Assembly: GCF_013368755.1 (NCBI RefSeq)
Contig: NC_049563.1
Location: forward strand, 5,270,001 to 5,334,000
DNA: 64,000 nt
Direction of reading: 5' to 3'
Source: Talaromyces rugulosus
Lineage: Eukaryota; Ascomycota; Eurotiomycetes; Eurotiales; Trichocomaceae
The position numbers and the translations under genes are program-made. Position 1 is the first letter of the stretch. Each line of letters starts with the position of its first letter. The notes beneath the pieces are model-generated. The model had not been told where the DNA came from, did no database searches, and worked only from the letters and a program-made list of their open reading frames with translations. Below, one piece after another: positions 44,493 through 55,670 of the stretch.

Positions 44493-47400
44493 CTACGTCA
44501 ACATATCATCAAGTTTCTCTCCCAAAACCTCCTCAATGCTCTTAACCCACTTTCGAGCCTCTTTCTCCACCGTCTCGTCCTCGTCTTCCATAAGTTCGCT
44601 GATATATGGCAGCATCTCTGGAAGCAGGGCTAGCCACTCTTCGCCCAACCGCTCTGTCAGCGCCTGCTCGGCTTTCAGCGCCGCAAGACGTGTGTGCGGG
44701 CTGTCGCCGCCGTCTGCCGCTGCAGACGTCGAGGGGCGAAGGTATTTCATGATTGCAGTGTTCATCTCCTTGTAGTTATCCGGAGAATCGGCAGCCACGG
44801 CGAGTTCGGAAATGGCGGGGACAACCTCGGAAATAATCGCGGCAGCTGTCGATGAGTTGGTGGCTCGTGGGAGCTGGGAAATGAGCGCTTCCGAGACGCC
44901 ACTGAGGTGTGACGGGGATTGCCAGAAGCCTGTATCATTTATTAGTTGCTGTCTTACATCTTTCGGTAGAAAAAGCTTACCATCTTGGTCGTGCTCAAAT
45001 GCAGAGATCAATGTTCGCACTGCCGCCAACCACAAATCTTTGGACTCCTTTGAACTGGGTTTACTGATCTTGAGCACCTCGATAGAATTGTCGAGAATGT
45101 AGCTAGAGTAGCTAGTGACAATAGACTTGAGCGTGCTGAAGAATGTCTGCAAGAACTTGTAGAACGAGGTCAATCGTAGCAGCCGGCCCTCGGTGTCGGC
45201 CTTGGACAGTCCGTTGGTCGCCCATTGGACAAGGTCCATGAACAATGGACGGAACACCGTATCGTTCAATTTGTAGATCATCTTGATAGCAAGACTATTG
45301 ACGATGCTCTCAATTGCGTCAAGCTCGGGTTCTTCAAACTGCGAGTCTTCTGGAGCCGATGGCTGTTCCCTGCGAAGATCAAATGCCTTGTGTAATAGCT
45401 TGGTGAGAATACCGACGTTCTTGACAGTATCGGACTTGGGGTGTTTGTCGATGGCAAGACTGATAATGTCAAGAGCCTCCTTGGTAGCGACGGATCCTGA
45501 AGTGGTTGCAACAGCCCACTTTCTCTCCACTGCACTGAATGAATCCTTGACGTCGACTTTCTTGGCTATCAGCTTCAAGGTATCGCGTCGAGCATCGTCG
45601 CCTTCTGCGGACAGCTCGAGTTCAGCTGACTTGAAAGAAAGCTCCAGGATTTTATCAAGGTTCTTGCTTGACATCATATACGGAACTTGAACAAGCAAAG
45701 CCGAGAGCAAAGAAAAGACAGCGTTATGAAGAGGCTCGTTGACTGTTTCCTTCTCCATACTGACTTCCAAAAGACTAAGCGACCTCTTGAGCGTTTCAGG
45801 GAGGGTCGGAATAACAGCCTCTCCCAAAACCTCTGCCACCGATGCGAGACACAACACGCCCATGACACGGATCTTGTTATCTTTCTGGCCAATGCAAGCG
45901 TCACTAGCGATGACCATGGCGGCTGGCACCACCTTTTCAGGGTCCTTGCGTCCGTACTTCTCGGCAATGCGGTCGATGCAAGCGACAGCTGCGTGTTTGA
46001 GCAGAGTATCGTCAGAGGATTTGATAATATCGACAAGGAAGACGATAAAGTCCAGGACCCGGTTCTGTGACGCACCGTCTCGCTCGGGAGATTGGCGGAG
46101 ACGGGTTTCCAAAAGCCGAAGGACCTTGCGTCGCACGTCTGCACTAGGCCGTTGGAGGAGCTGCTCGACGGTGTCGAGGAAGTCGACCAGAGACAGGACG
46201 CCCAAGACAGATGCGAGGACTTCACTGCATGCGTTGCTGACAGGTTTGACGTCGCGAACAGCGTCTGCCAATGCCAAAACTTGTTCAAGAATTTGCGAGA
46301 ACAGAGTGCCGACAACCGCCGTTTTCTCCTCGTCGTCAGAATCAAAGATTGCTTTCATCTGTGATCCTAGGGCGGGGTTCTTGAAAAAGTGTGCCAGCGA
46401 CCGAAGTAGAGTCTCCGTAACGACATATTTATCATCGGCCCCCTCATTTCCAATTCCCAGGAGAACACTAGAGATGCCAGGCTTGGGCTTCAAGCAGTCG
46501 CTGACCAAGTTCAAGTATTTCTGATAGCTGATGAGTTGGACTTGTGGGTCTAGGTTGTTCACAATGCTTGTCACCAAGCTAGACACGTTCTTGTCGAGAC
46601 CATGACGGTTCGCAAGCATGGCAAGGACGGCAAATAAAAAGTCTTGAGCGCCAAGCTTCGTGACCAAGGCTTGGAATAGTCGCTGTCGGCGATGGGACGG
46701 AATATGCTCGAAAGCGGCAGTAAAGCTGAGCAGCAAGTCAGACGTGCCGGCGACCACATCGCGTTTCTGGTTGCGTAGCGATTGAACAAGAACAGGGACA
46801 ACTTGGTTGATTGTCTGGTCAATTACCATAACCGAGTAGTCGTCGTCTTTCTTAAGAACACTCGAACCCATAAACGTGAAAATAGGCATCACACTGTGCA
46901 GAACCTGCTCAGGGGCAATTACAGCAAGACTGGAAACCAACAGCAAAGCTGTATTTTGCACCTGCGGGCTTTCTGTTGTACGAACGCAATCAACAACCAG
47001 GTCAGCCCGGATTGCCGAAGTATCGAACAAAGGCTTTGATGATGATTTGCTCTTATTGACGATTGCCAGCAGGCTGCCGAGAGCCAGACTTAGAAGATAC
47101 CCCAAGCCTGATTCAATGCGGGATTTAAGAAGGTGAAGAGCGGCCAATGCTTTGAACAAGCTGGGAGTGATTTCGGGGTGCTCGTCAGGAATTGAGCTGT
47201 CGACGAGCTCGAGGATGTATGTCACCTTTTCTACCGCTTCATTCAATTCTGCCGAGCTCACAGATGCTGAAACAGCATTGTTTTGATTTGTGCGACGCCT
47301 CTTTGGAGAGGGGCTGTGGCCTTCCAAGGTAGCAACAAGCTCGGGGATTTTCTCCAGAAACTCGGTGAGAATAGTGCCAGGGAGCTGCACGTTACGAAGT

Positions 47401-50003
47401 GTGTCCCTTGCGTCGCCTTGGATTATAACGCTGCCATTGAAAGATAGGTCGAAGATATGGCGTGATGTAGAGACTTGTCTTTCCGGGCTGAATTTGTTCC
47501 ATATCTGTGCGATGCGTGCGAACACTGCAGATACAAAGCTTGGCCTAGTCCCATCCGTTGATTTTTCGACATTAGATAAAAGCACATTCTCTGCATCCTT
47601 GTCCTTGGCACTGACACTGGCGACGATCTCCTGCTCCAGCTCTGCACGGAAAAGATTCTCTGCAGTGCAGATATCCGAAACCTCGGCCTCAGAGAGAGCG
47701 CGCCATTTTTCAACCAGCGGAGACAAATCCTTGGTTCTTGTCATTGAGCCGATCTTGTCCACGCCGTTTACAATCTTCAAGAGTCGAAGCTTGACCGCGT
47801 AAACTGGTGTGAAGACCACATGAGAACACAAGAACGACAGGAAACTCTGTCTCAGTGACTTTTTCAAATCTGTAGCAGACTCTTCATTCGACTGAGTGTT
47901 TGATCCTTTCAGCGTCCTTTGCAACGTGGATACAATGTAGGTGTGGTCCTGAACATAACCTTCCAATCCGGTCAACAAAACAGCGTCGATTATTTTTTGT
48001 AAGTCGCGAGTTGGCATCCACGCTGGAGAAGATTGTTTTGTTTGCGTATAAAGAGTGTCTTGAGCCCATATGGCGACACTGTCTTCTTTCTTGGCTTTGC
48101 GCTGGATTTGGAAGAGCGTCTCGACAAGCTTGGCGGTTTCTGTTCGAAGTGCTTTTGATGGATCTGCCAGGGCCGCAATAATATAAGGGACTAGGGCCTG
48201 CATGTCGACTACAGAGTCGGCTGCTTCTAACGATGCAGAAATAGTTTTCAACGCAGCAGCACGAAGACGAACTGAATATGGGCCAGAAAACAAACGGACG
48301 AAAAAGGATATATACTGGGGGCTTTTGGCCAGATGGGCCTTTCCAAGAACTGGAAGGCTGCAGACCTGTTCCCATTTTTCTGGGGCATCCAGTGCGAGAG
48401 TCAAAGCCTGTGTCAGCCTTTCAAAAATAGGCTCAGTTCGTTCGGTAAGGAAAGAAGACGAAGCAAAAGGTTCCTTGGTTAATGATTGAAGCAAGGGTGT
48501 AAACGTGTCAACCTCCTGCTCTTCTGCGTCTGCCATTTCAACGTCTTCTGTCGGTGGAAGTGCGGGTTTCGCTTCTATGGTGAGCTGCAAGCTGTGTTCC
48601 AAGTTGTCGATATCCATGTCTGATTCAGCAGTGACAGCTTGCAAAAGAGGGCGATAGGTATTGGAAATATTCAAAGTTTGGACGAATTCGGAAACTTGGG
48701 TTTGGAGGTCCAGAGATAAATCGCCTTTTTGCCGAGAATCCAATGTGGTGTCCAGAATCATTTTCAAAGCACTTTTGCTTGCAGTTTCATCCAACAGGCC
48801 ACGCTCAAACACGGACGATATAAATTCTATTCCAGATTGAAGGGCGTTCTTCCGCATTTCGACCAGACAGCCTGCGATCAATCCCAAAAGAAGCCCGGTG
48901 GTTTTATATTGTGTAGCGACGTCGGCTAGCAAGTCGACGGGCTTGTCGAGCTTCAGAAATGAGTGCACGACTTTCTTTGGTAGAGAAGACTCGTCCTTTT
49001 GCTCGGCCAGAACCGCCAGAGTAACCATGGCCGAATTGACAGTTTCTTGGGTCCAAGACCCTGAGACTGCAGTCATCAAAGTATTGATCACGTCTTCTGT
49101 GAGCGCAGCCTTTGTGCCAAACACAACAATTATCATGTAGCAGCCAATTGTCAGTTCCGAGACCTTTTTCATTGCCAAACCATTGTTAAGAACGGGCAAA
49201 AGTCTCATGAAGATATCTTCATGGTTTTTCTTCTCGACATCGCGACGGCCCGAGCGAGCGGAATCCAGCATTTCCGAACATGCTTGCATGGTGATTCCGG
49301 ACCAGAAAACGAGCAGACCATGGTAGTGGGCCTTTTGCTTTGATACCTGAATGGTATAGTTGTTGAGGGCCATGGAAAAATCCTTGTTCTTGACAGCGGT
49401 ACGGATGATAGCGTCTCGAGGAGGATTGATGCGACTTTTTTTGTAAGGAACGAGGTAATTGAAAGCGGATGACAGGTTTTCCGGTAGAATGTTCAGTAGA
49501 CTGAGAAAAATGGGAAGCGAATGGTATGGAAGAAAGGTTAAGATGAGGAAACCGGTATTAAACTCATGAACACTATCAACCGTGTTAGAGAGAAAAACTT
49601 CAATTTCAGATACGAAGAGCTCTTACCGGAATCGTCTCACGAGCCAATCCAACGCTGCGATCGCTGGAGTCAGTTGTAACCTCCCGCCAACCAAAGCCAT
49701 GAATGATTCCAAAACGGCATCAAGATCTTTGTTCTGGGCTGCAGTCATCTCCGATCGATCTTCGGTCTTGCTGTGCGGACTGAAAATTGTTCGATCGAAT
49801 TCTGTGAATCGAGTGTCCAACTGACACAGCTCTCGAAAGCCTTCGTGACATATTTCGTAAACGGTATGGAAATCTTGCGACTTTGCAGTCTTGCTGTCGA
49901 AAATCAAAGATTTCGAGTGGGCAACCTGTTGCGCCTTAAGGTCAAGAGGATTTGTTGATGTGGACGCAATCTGCGCCAACTGCGCGGAGAGCGAGGAAGC
50001 CAT
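44493..50003 (-). CDS. utp10: UTP10 (HEATR1), t-UTP small-subunit processome
   Basis: A giant HEAT-repeat protein of the t-UTP subcomplex, needed in the nucleolus for pre-rRNA transcription and 18S rRNA processing. Exons 49627-50003, 44981-49572 and 44493-44929 give 1801 aa, the normal fungal size. The N-terminus MASSLSAQLAQIASTSTNPL and the joined WLVRRFRVHEFNTGFLILTF are characteristic, as is the C-terminus (SELMEDEDETVEKEARKW). HEAT helices run throughout, with a BP28CT-like region towards the C-terminal quarter. The last intron (44930-44980) is 51 nt, in frame and free of stops, so automatic annotation may keep it as 17 extra residues. Removing it restores HDQDGFWQSPSHL, matching the family. 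Divergent from NRDE2 with 219 bp between start codons. Confidence 0.95.
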
Positions 50004-50222
50004 CTTGGAAGAGTAAGCAGTAGAATTCCTCACCGAAAACTGCCCATCCCTCCAGTTGAAGGCTGTACGAGGGGAGAATGAAGCGCAACGTGGTGGACGA
50101 TAAGTCTGAAGATTGTCGCGGCGGAAAGTTCAAACTCCAAAAAATTGTTGTCTCGGGAGGGCAATTTTTCCCGGGTCGGTGGAGCCCACGGTGGAGCCGC
50201 AGCAAGTCTAGCCGGCAAGGTC
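50004..50222. promoter_or_regulatory. Compact bidirectional promoter utp10 / nrde2
   Basis: 219 bases separate the divergent start codons, so the two transcripts must start within or near this block. No TATA-like box is obvious. Confidence 0.5.
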
Positions 50223-53200
50223 ATGAACCGCCAAAGGAAGGCGCGACTGGATCAGCGAGCGCAGTTGCCCGCGCCAGACAGCGAGAGCATGGATCTCACG
50301 ACCACCAAGGTCAGTGTTTTTTTGACATGTTTTATCTGATTCCTGTACTGATGTTCTTGTGTATAGGGAGCGCAACCAGTCCCGAAATTCGGCAGCTTCA
50401 AGCCAAAGTCAGCTCCACCTCCGTCCGCAGAGTCACGTCGCGAGGAGGAAAGACCGCGACACCGAGACGACGCTTCTCGACATAGATCTAGACATCGCAG
50501 CCACCGGCATCGTTCTCGTTCTCGTTCTCGTGAAAGACATTCTCGCCATCAGTCTCGGAGGGACAAGAAACCTCTCGAAGATGATCAACCAAAAGCACAT
50601 CAACCGGAGCCCACGAAACCGAGTGATGAAGAAACGTCGGATTTGTACGTGATCGATCGCAAGGGGGATATTTACAATGTGACCTACGGCACTATACATC
50701 GCTACAGTATACCACAATACCGCCGTATTGGCCGTGGGAGAGTGCTAGGCTTGCCTAGCAGGTTTAAGATTGATCGCAACTACAATGACGACGGTACGGT
50801 GCTCATTCGCACTGATGGATGGCAGGAAGACGGAGCACGGCACAAAACAAGAAGTCTCTTAGCCAAAACAGATACGAGGGAACGTCGGATTTTTCGTGTG
50901 CGCCAAGATACCATCCCCGATACCGATGCCGACCAGGATTATGTACCCTTGAGCTCTCACGGTAGTAGAAAACGCCGGCGAATACTGGGCGAGCATTCGC
51001 CAAACGAATTATCAGACGATGACGCAGATAAATATGGCTACCGATCGATTCAGGGCAAGGCAAAACCCGAGCAAGATATCCCAAGTGATATGGAAGCTAC
51101 GTCTGCGTCGGATAGTGACGGCGAAGGCAGTGCTTTCAAATGGGAGAGAGACATCAGAAAAAAGAACTCGGAGTTGTTGAGGAAAGCAGAGGAGAAGTCT
51201 ACTAGCGTTGAAGATTGGCTAGAGGTCATCGAATATCAACACGTTCTTTTGAGTGGAGCAGACGGCCGTCGGCGGCTGACAGGCGCTGAGAGAAAAAGTC
51301 TGGCAGATATCAAATTATCACTTTTTGACGAGGCTCTGAAGAAGGTAGGCAACCGGGAAGGAAAGGATCGCCTTTTATTGGGCTATTTAAACGAAGGTGC
51401 GAATTTGTGGGAATCAAAGAAGCTTAGGGAGCAGTGGAATGCTATTCTCAAGCACAATCCTGGCTACATTGGTCTCTGGGTGCGCTACTTGGACTTTCGA
51501 CAAAGCGAATTTATCGACTTTACTTATGAGCGCTGCAAAGATATCTATCTCGACTGTATAAAACTCAATTCCTCGAGTCCAGACAACGAAGAAAAGAACA
51601 GGATATTGACTTACCTGTTCCTACGAATGACCCTTTTTATGCGAGAAGCTGGCTTCCCCGAGATCGCAGTCGGTTTATGGCAGGCTGTCCTAGAGTTCAC
51701 ACTATTTCGTCCTGCCGAATACACAGAAAGTTTGGACAGCGAGATTCTGGCTGCATTTTCGTCCTTCTGGGAGTCGGAAGTCGCGCGGATTGGTGACGCC
51801 GGGGCAAAGGGCTGGAAAAGCGGCAAAAATGCTGATTTAGAAATGGCAGTTACTAGCTCGCAAACAGAACTTGCCTCGAATTCACTATTTTCTTCGTGGT
51901 GTGAAGCAGAAGCTCGGTTGAATCGCAGTGCTCGCCTGCCTGCACGATCAGTGGATGAGGTAGAGAATGAGGATCCGTACCGCGTCGTTTTATGGTCAGA
52001 CATTGAACAATTTCTGCCGTTTTTTGTGAACTGGCAGGATCCTAATCATCTAATTGAAAACTTTTTCGCTTTCTGCTATTTACCTCCATTGAACTCTCTT
52101 CAATCTTGGGTTACTTCCAAGTCTTCCAGTGGCGACGCCTTTCTTCACAACGAAGTTATGCATTTCTCGGATGCCTCAGTCATGAAAGTTCTTGAATCCA
52201 AGCGCGAGGATTCGGAGAAAGAGGATCATGAGAAACTGTTTGAGCTGCCGGTTTTGCAAAACTTGATACATAACGTCGATTCTCTTTTTGCGGGTCAGCA
52301 TTGGTTCTCATCACTCACCGCGTGGAAAACTGCGACAGACAACGAAAACTCGGTTCTGGATGCCGAATGGATCCGACGAGCTTTGAGGTTATTAGTCGAT
52401 GCTTCGCCGGAAGACGATGGCCTGGCGGAATATACACTTGCCGTGGAATACACCGTTAATCCCAAAGAAGCCAAAAAGTACGCGAGGTCACTCCTTAAAA
52501 AGCAGTCATCTAGTCTTGCACTTTACAACGCTTATGCTATCATGGAATGTCGTACTGGCAATTTCTCAGCTGCAACCCACGTATGGGCAACTACACTCTC
52601 AATGTCTGGAAATATATCAGAGGCACAAAAACTCGAATACGGTCCGCTGGTCCACAGCTGGGTATGGGAATATATGACATCTAATAGGCCAGCACATGCA
52701 CATAGACTACTAATGTCTGTACCGACGTTTGCCGTTGATTTAAAGGCACTGGAAGTGGCCTCATCTCAGACGATTTTCACACCAGCTGAGCATCTGAAAG
52801 CCGTTCGATTCTTTGACGAATTTTTAGACCATTCTCTTTCGGTTCGAAACTTCAAGACATTTGCAGCATGGGCCGATCTTGCTGTCATCTTGCGTTATCT
52901 GACTAACTCTTCCAACCTTTCGTCAGCAATTGACATACATACAAATATCTGTACTCGTCTTACCTCTGTCTCCCATATTCCTGCTACCCACAAATCATTT
53001 GCTCTGGAAGTGTTACATCAACACCGTTCACGCCTACTCTACCACCACATCACGACAAAACAAGCTTACAAACCAGCCGCAATAAGAGAATTATTACTTG
53101 AAAGCTTGAGACTTTTCCCGCACAACACTGTCATTCTATCGCTTTTTACGTGGAATGAATCTCGATTCCGAATCGACGAGCGAATTCGTGACGTGCTACT

Positions 53201-53795
53201 CACATCTCCCTCCGATTCTTCACGAAAAGGAAACAGAGACACAGTCCCAGTCACGTCGTCTCTACTCTCAATCTTCACTGAACTCGCTCGTCCGATATAC
53301 TCGGGCTCAACCGTGCACTCTGCTCGCGCAGCATTTGAGCGCGCTCTGTCAACCGATCCCTCCAATACCACAAAGGAGAATACCGACTCACCTCCTTTGC
53401 CATCCCTCTCTCTGTGGAGACTGTATATATACTTTGAACTGCACAGGGCAAACAACCCTGACGCCGCGAAACGCGTGTACTACAGAGCACTCAGAGCTTG
53501 CCCGTGGTCAAAGGATATACTGATGCTCGCATTCAACGAGAAACTATGGAACGGCAAAGGTTTCGACGATTGGTGGGAACTGAAGAAAGTGTACAACGTG
53601 CTTGTCGATAAGGAGTTGAGACTTCATGTTGAAATTGACGACAAGTTGTTTGACGAGGCGGAAAGTATTGCTATTGAGAGAGAACAGAGAAGAGTAGCCG
53701 AGATGGGAAGGACACGGGGGAGCAGGAGGAAGATTAAGGGAATCATAGATTTGCCAGACGATAAGAGTAGCGATGGTGATGTGGATATGGGTTAG
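50223..53795 (+). CDS. nrde2: NRDE2-like nuclear RNA-processing / RNAi protein
   Basis: A nuclear HAT-repeat protein of the NRDE-2 family; family members link nuclear RNA surveillance, the MTR4/exosome axis and co-transcriptional silencing. Exons 50223-50309 and 50367-53795 give 1171 aa. After VPKFGSFKPKSAPPP comes an RS/RH-rich stretch, then SDLYVIDRKGDIYNVTYGT and GLPSRFKIDR, both typical. From about residue 270 on there are half-a-TPR helices (DWLEVIEYQHVLL, ALYNAYAIMECRTGNFSAA, RVYYRALRACPWSKDI). The C-terminus is acidic. The start is uncertain: ATG 50223 gives a basic 22-residue extension before ATG 50289 (MDLTTTKGAQPVPKF); either is plausible. Confidence 0.9.
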
Positions 53796-53972
53796 CACAG
53801 TTATTATTCCTTCAATGTATTTTATCATCCAATCATGATTACATTCAACTATACAGCCAGAAAAAAAAAAGAAAGAAAGTCGATCAAATACAGGGACAAC
53901 ACAAGACCTGAACCAATCCAAAACGCTATACGTTTCTCTAAAGTAGGACTATTCCGAGGTAAGAGATGTAAA

Positions 53973-55670
53973 TCAAAAGTGCTCTTTCCAAAACTTGAAC
54001 CTGATTTCCCTCGACGAGGATTCCTTGGCGGCCTCTTCGATTTCTCGCGCGGCGGCATTAGGTCCACAAAAGTAGATACCGACATCCGATCTTTCCAAGC
54101 CTGGAAGATAAGTCCCATCAACAAGACCATCACGCATGGCGCCAAATAGTCTGTTGAAATCCGGACGGCCAAAATTTGTTCGTGACTTGAGCTCGGTCAG
54201 CGGATCCAGCTCAGTGCCGACGGAGTTGAGGTAGATGTTTGCGGTAGTATCGTTGTCCAGACGCTGGGTGAGATAGGTGTGGATGCGCAAGAATTCGGGG
54301 GCGCCCTGGGAGTCGGCTGAAATGGCAGATTGCTGCTCGAGCGAGGAGAGCAGGGCTTGGAACCATTCGAAGGAATTCGTGTCCTTGCAGATCCAGATAA
54401 ACTCAACACGCCGCAGTCGTCGCGGTGGGTTGGGACCGCCACGTAGATGCCAGATGTTTTTCAAGATCGAAGCCCATGGGGTTACGCCAATTCCCGTACC
54501 GACTAGGACGGCGACTTCGTTGTCAAAGACGTCTTCGGCGGGGGCTCCGTAGGGCCCGTCGACGCGCAAGGTGGGCATTTGCTGCCCGTTTTGCATGGCG
54601 ATCTCGTACATACCCATGGGATCTAAACCCTCGAGGTCTTTGGCTTGCGCAGGACCGCAGCCGAGTGCGTCACCCAGGGCTCTCGTGAAATCACCGACTT
54701 GGCGCACATGTATACTAACATAGGGGTCGAAGGGACACGAAGTGATGGTGAACGGGTGCCACTGGGTGCTCGAGACCTCGGGCACTTGGATGAAGATCCA
54801 CTGGCCAGCTTTGTATTTCATGCCAGGTTTGCGGAATTGCACCTCCATGGCGTCGTAAGGGTGGCGGATGACCTTGGTGATCTCGGTGCCACGGCGGGCT
54901 CGAATTTCGCGGTAGAGGCGTTCGAGCAAATAAATGGCACCGCCCCAAAGCTCCCAGCGCCAGCCTTCGTATCCGAGACAGTGACCCCAGAAATCCGCGC
55001 CGGCAAAGGGTGAGTATGGGTCGGTGGAGTCTCTGACGAAGCAGCCGGTGGCGTGGGTGTAGAGAGCCAACATAAAGGGGATGAACAGATGATGGGTATA
55101 CCAAAAGGTTTCGTAGGATTGCTGTCGGATTCTTCGATGGGAAGTTGTATACATGAGAAGCATGCACAGCAACATCACATGACCGGTGATGCCGCCAGCT
55201 TGCGTGTAGTGAATTTGAATAGCGGTCTCTGGCCGCAGTTGGTTCTTTTCGACATTATAAAAATTGACGTAGTGGGCAGCGGTGTGGATGATGCTGAAGA
55301 CAAGTATTGAATATGCCACCTGTCGGTGGAACCACTGTGATTCATCGAGAGGGAACCATCGGATCTTTGGTCGGATGAACCTGAGGAGAGTGCGACACAT
55401 GGGGAAGAGAATCAGGGCGCCGTCTACACTGAGACACAGACCAGCGCCTCGTGAGATCCATACTGAATATTGCAACGTGTTGAGCGCGGCCAGTTTTGTG
55501 TCAGATGCTTGCAAATACCTGTAACTAGTCAGAATAGCTGTTTTTATCGTTTGGGGTAGTACTGACCATCCGAGAGCAAAGACGCCAATATGACCGGCCC
55601 AGAAAACGAAGTAAAAGAACAGCTTGTTGGGTTTGAATTGCGCTTTCCACCACTCTAACGTGGCACCCAT
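53973..55670 (-). CDS. noxA: NADPH oxidase A (NoxA)
   Basis: Membrane flavocytochrome that makes superoxide for fungal sexual development, hyphal fusion and signalling. Exons 55567-55670 and 53973-55518 give 549 aa, as usual for NoxA. The 48-nt intron (55519-55566) is in frame and stop-free; removing it restores FALGWYLQASDTKLAALN. The six-helix heme domain has paired His in FHRQVAYSILVFSIIHTAAH and FWYTHHLFIPFMLALYTHAT. The FAD site is QWHPFTITSCPFD and the NADPH site has VGTGIGVTPWASILKN and FIWICKDTNSFEWF; the end is FKFWKEHF. There is no N-terminal EF-hand or long extension, so it is neither NoxB nor NoxC. An in-frame ATG 28 codons upstream (55754) is less likely than MGATLEWW. The 5' region is unusually long. 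Confidence 0.95.
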   Translation of the reverse strand: MGATLEWWKAQFKPNKLFFYFVFWAGHIGVFALGWSVLPQTIKTAILTSYRYLQASDTKLAALNTLQYSVWISRGAGLCLSVDGALILFPMCRTLLRFIRPKIRWFPLDESQWFHRQVAYSILVFSIIHTAAHYVNFYNVEKNQLRPETAIQIHYTQAGGITGHVMLLCMLLMYTTSHRRIRQQSYETFWYTHHLFIPFMLALYTHATGCFVRDSTDPYSPFAGADFWGHCLGYEGWRWELWGGAIYLLERLYREIRARRGTEITKVIRHPYDAMEVQFRKPGMKYKAGQWIFIQVPEVSSTQWHPFTITSCPFDPYVSIHVRQVGDFTRALGDALGCGPAQAKDLEGLDPMGMYEIAMQNGQQMPTLRVDGPYGAPAEDVFDNEVAVLVGTGIGVTPWASILKNIWHLRGGPNPPRRLRRVEFIWICKDTNSFEWFQALLSSLEQQSAISADSQGAPEFLRIHTYLTQRLDNDTTANIYLNSVGTELDPLTELKSRTNFGRPDFNRLFGAMRDGLVDGTYLPGLERSDVGIYFCGPNAAAREIEEAAKESSSREIRFKFWKEHF

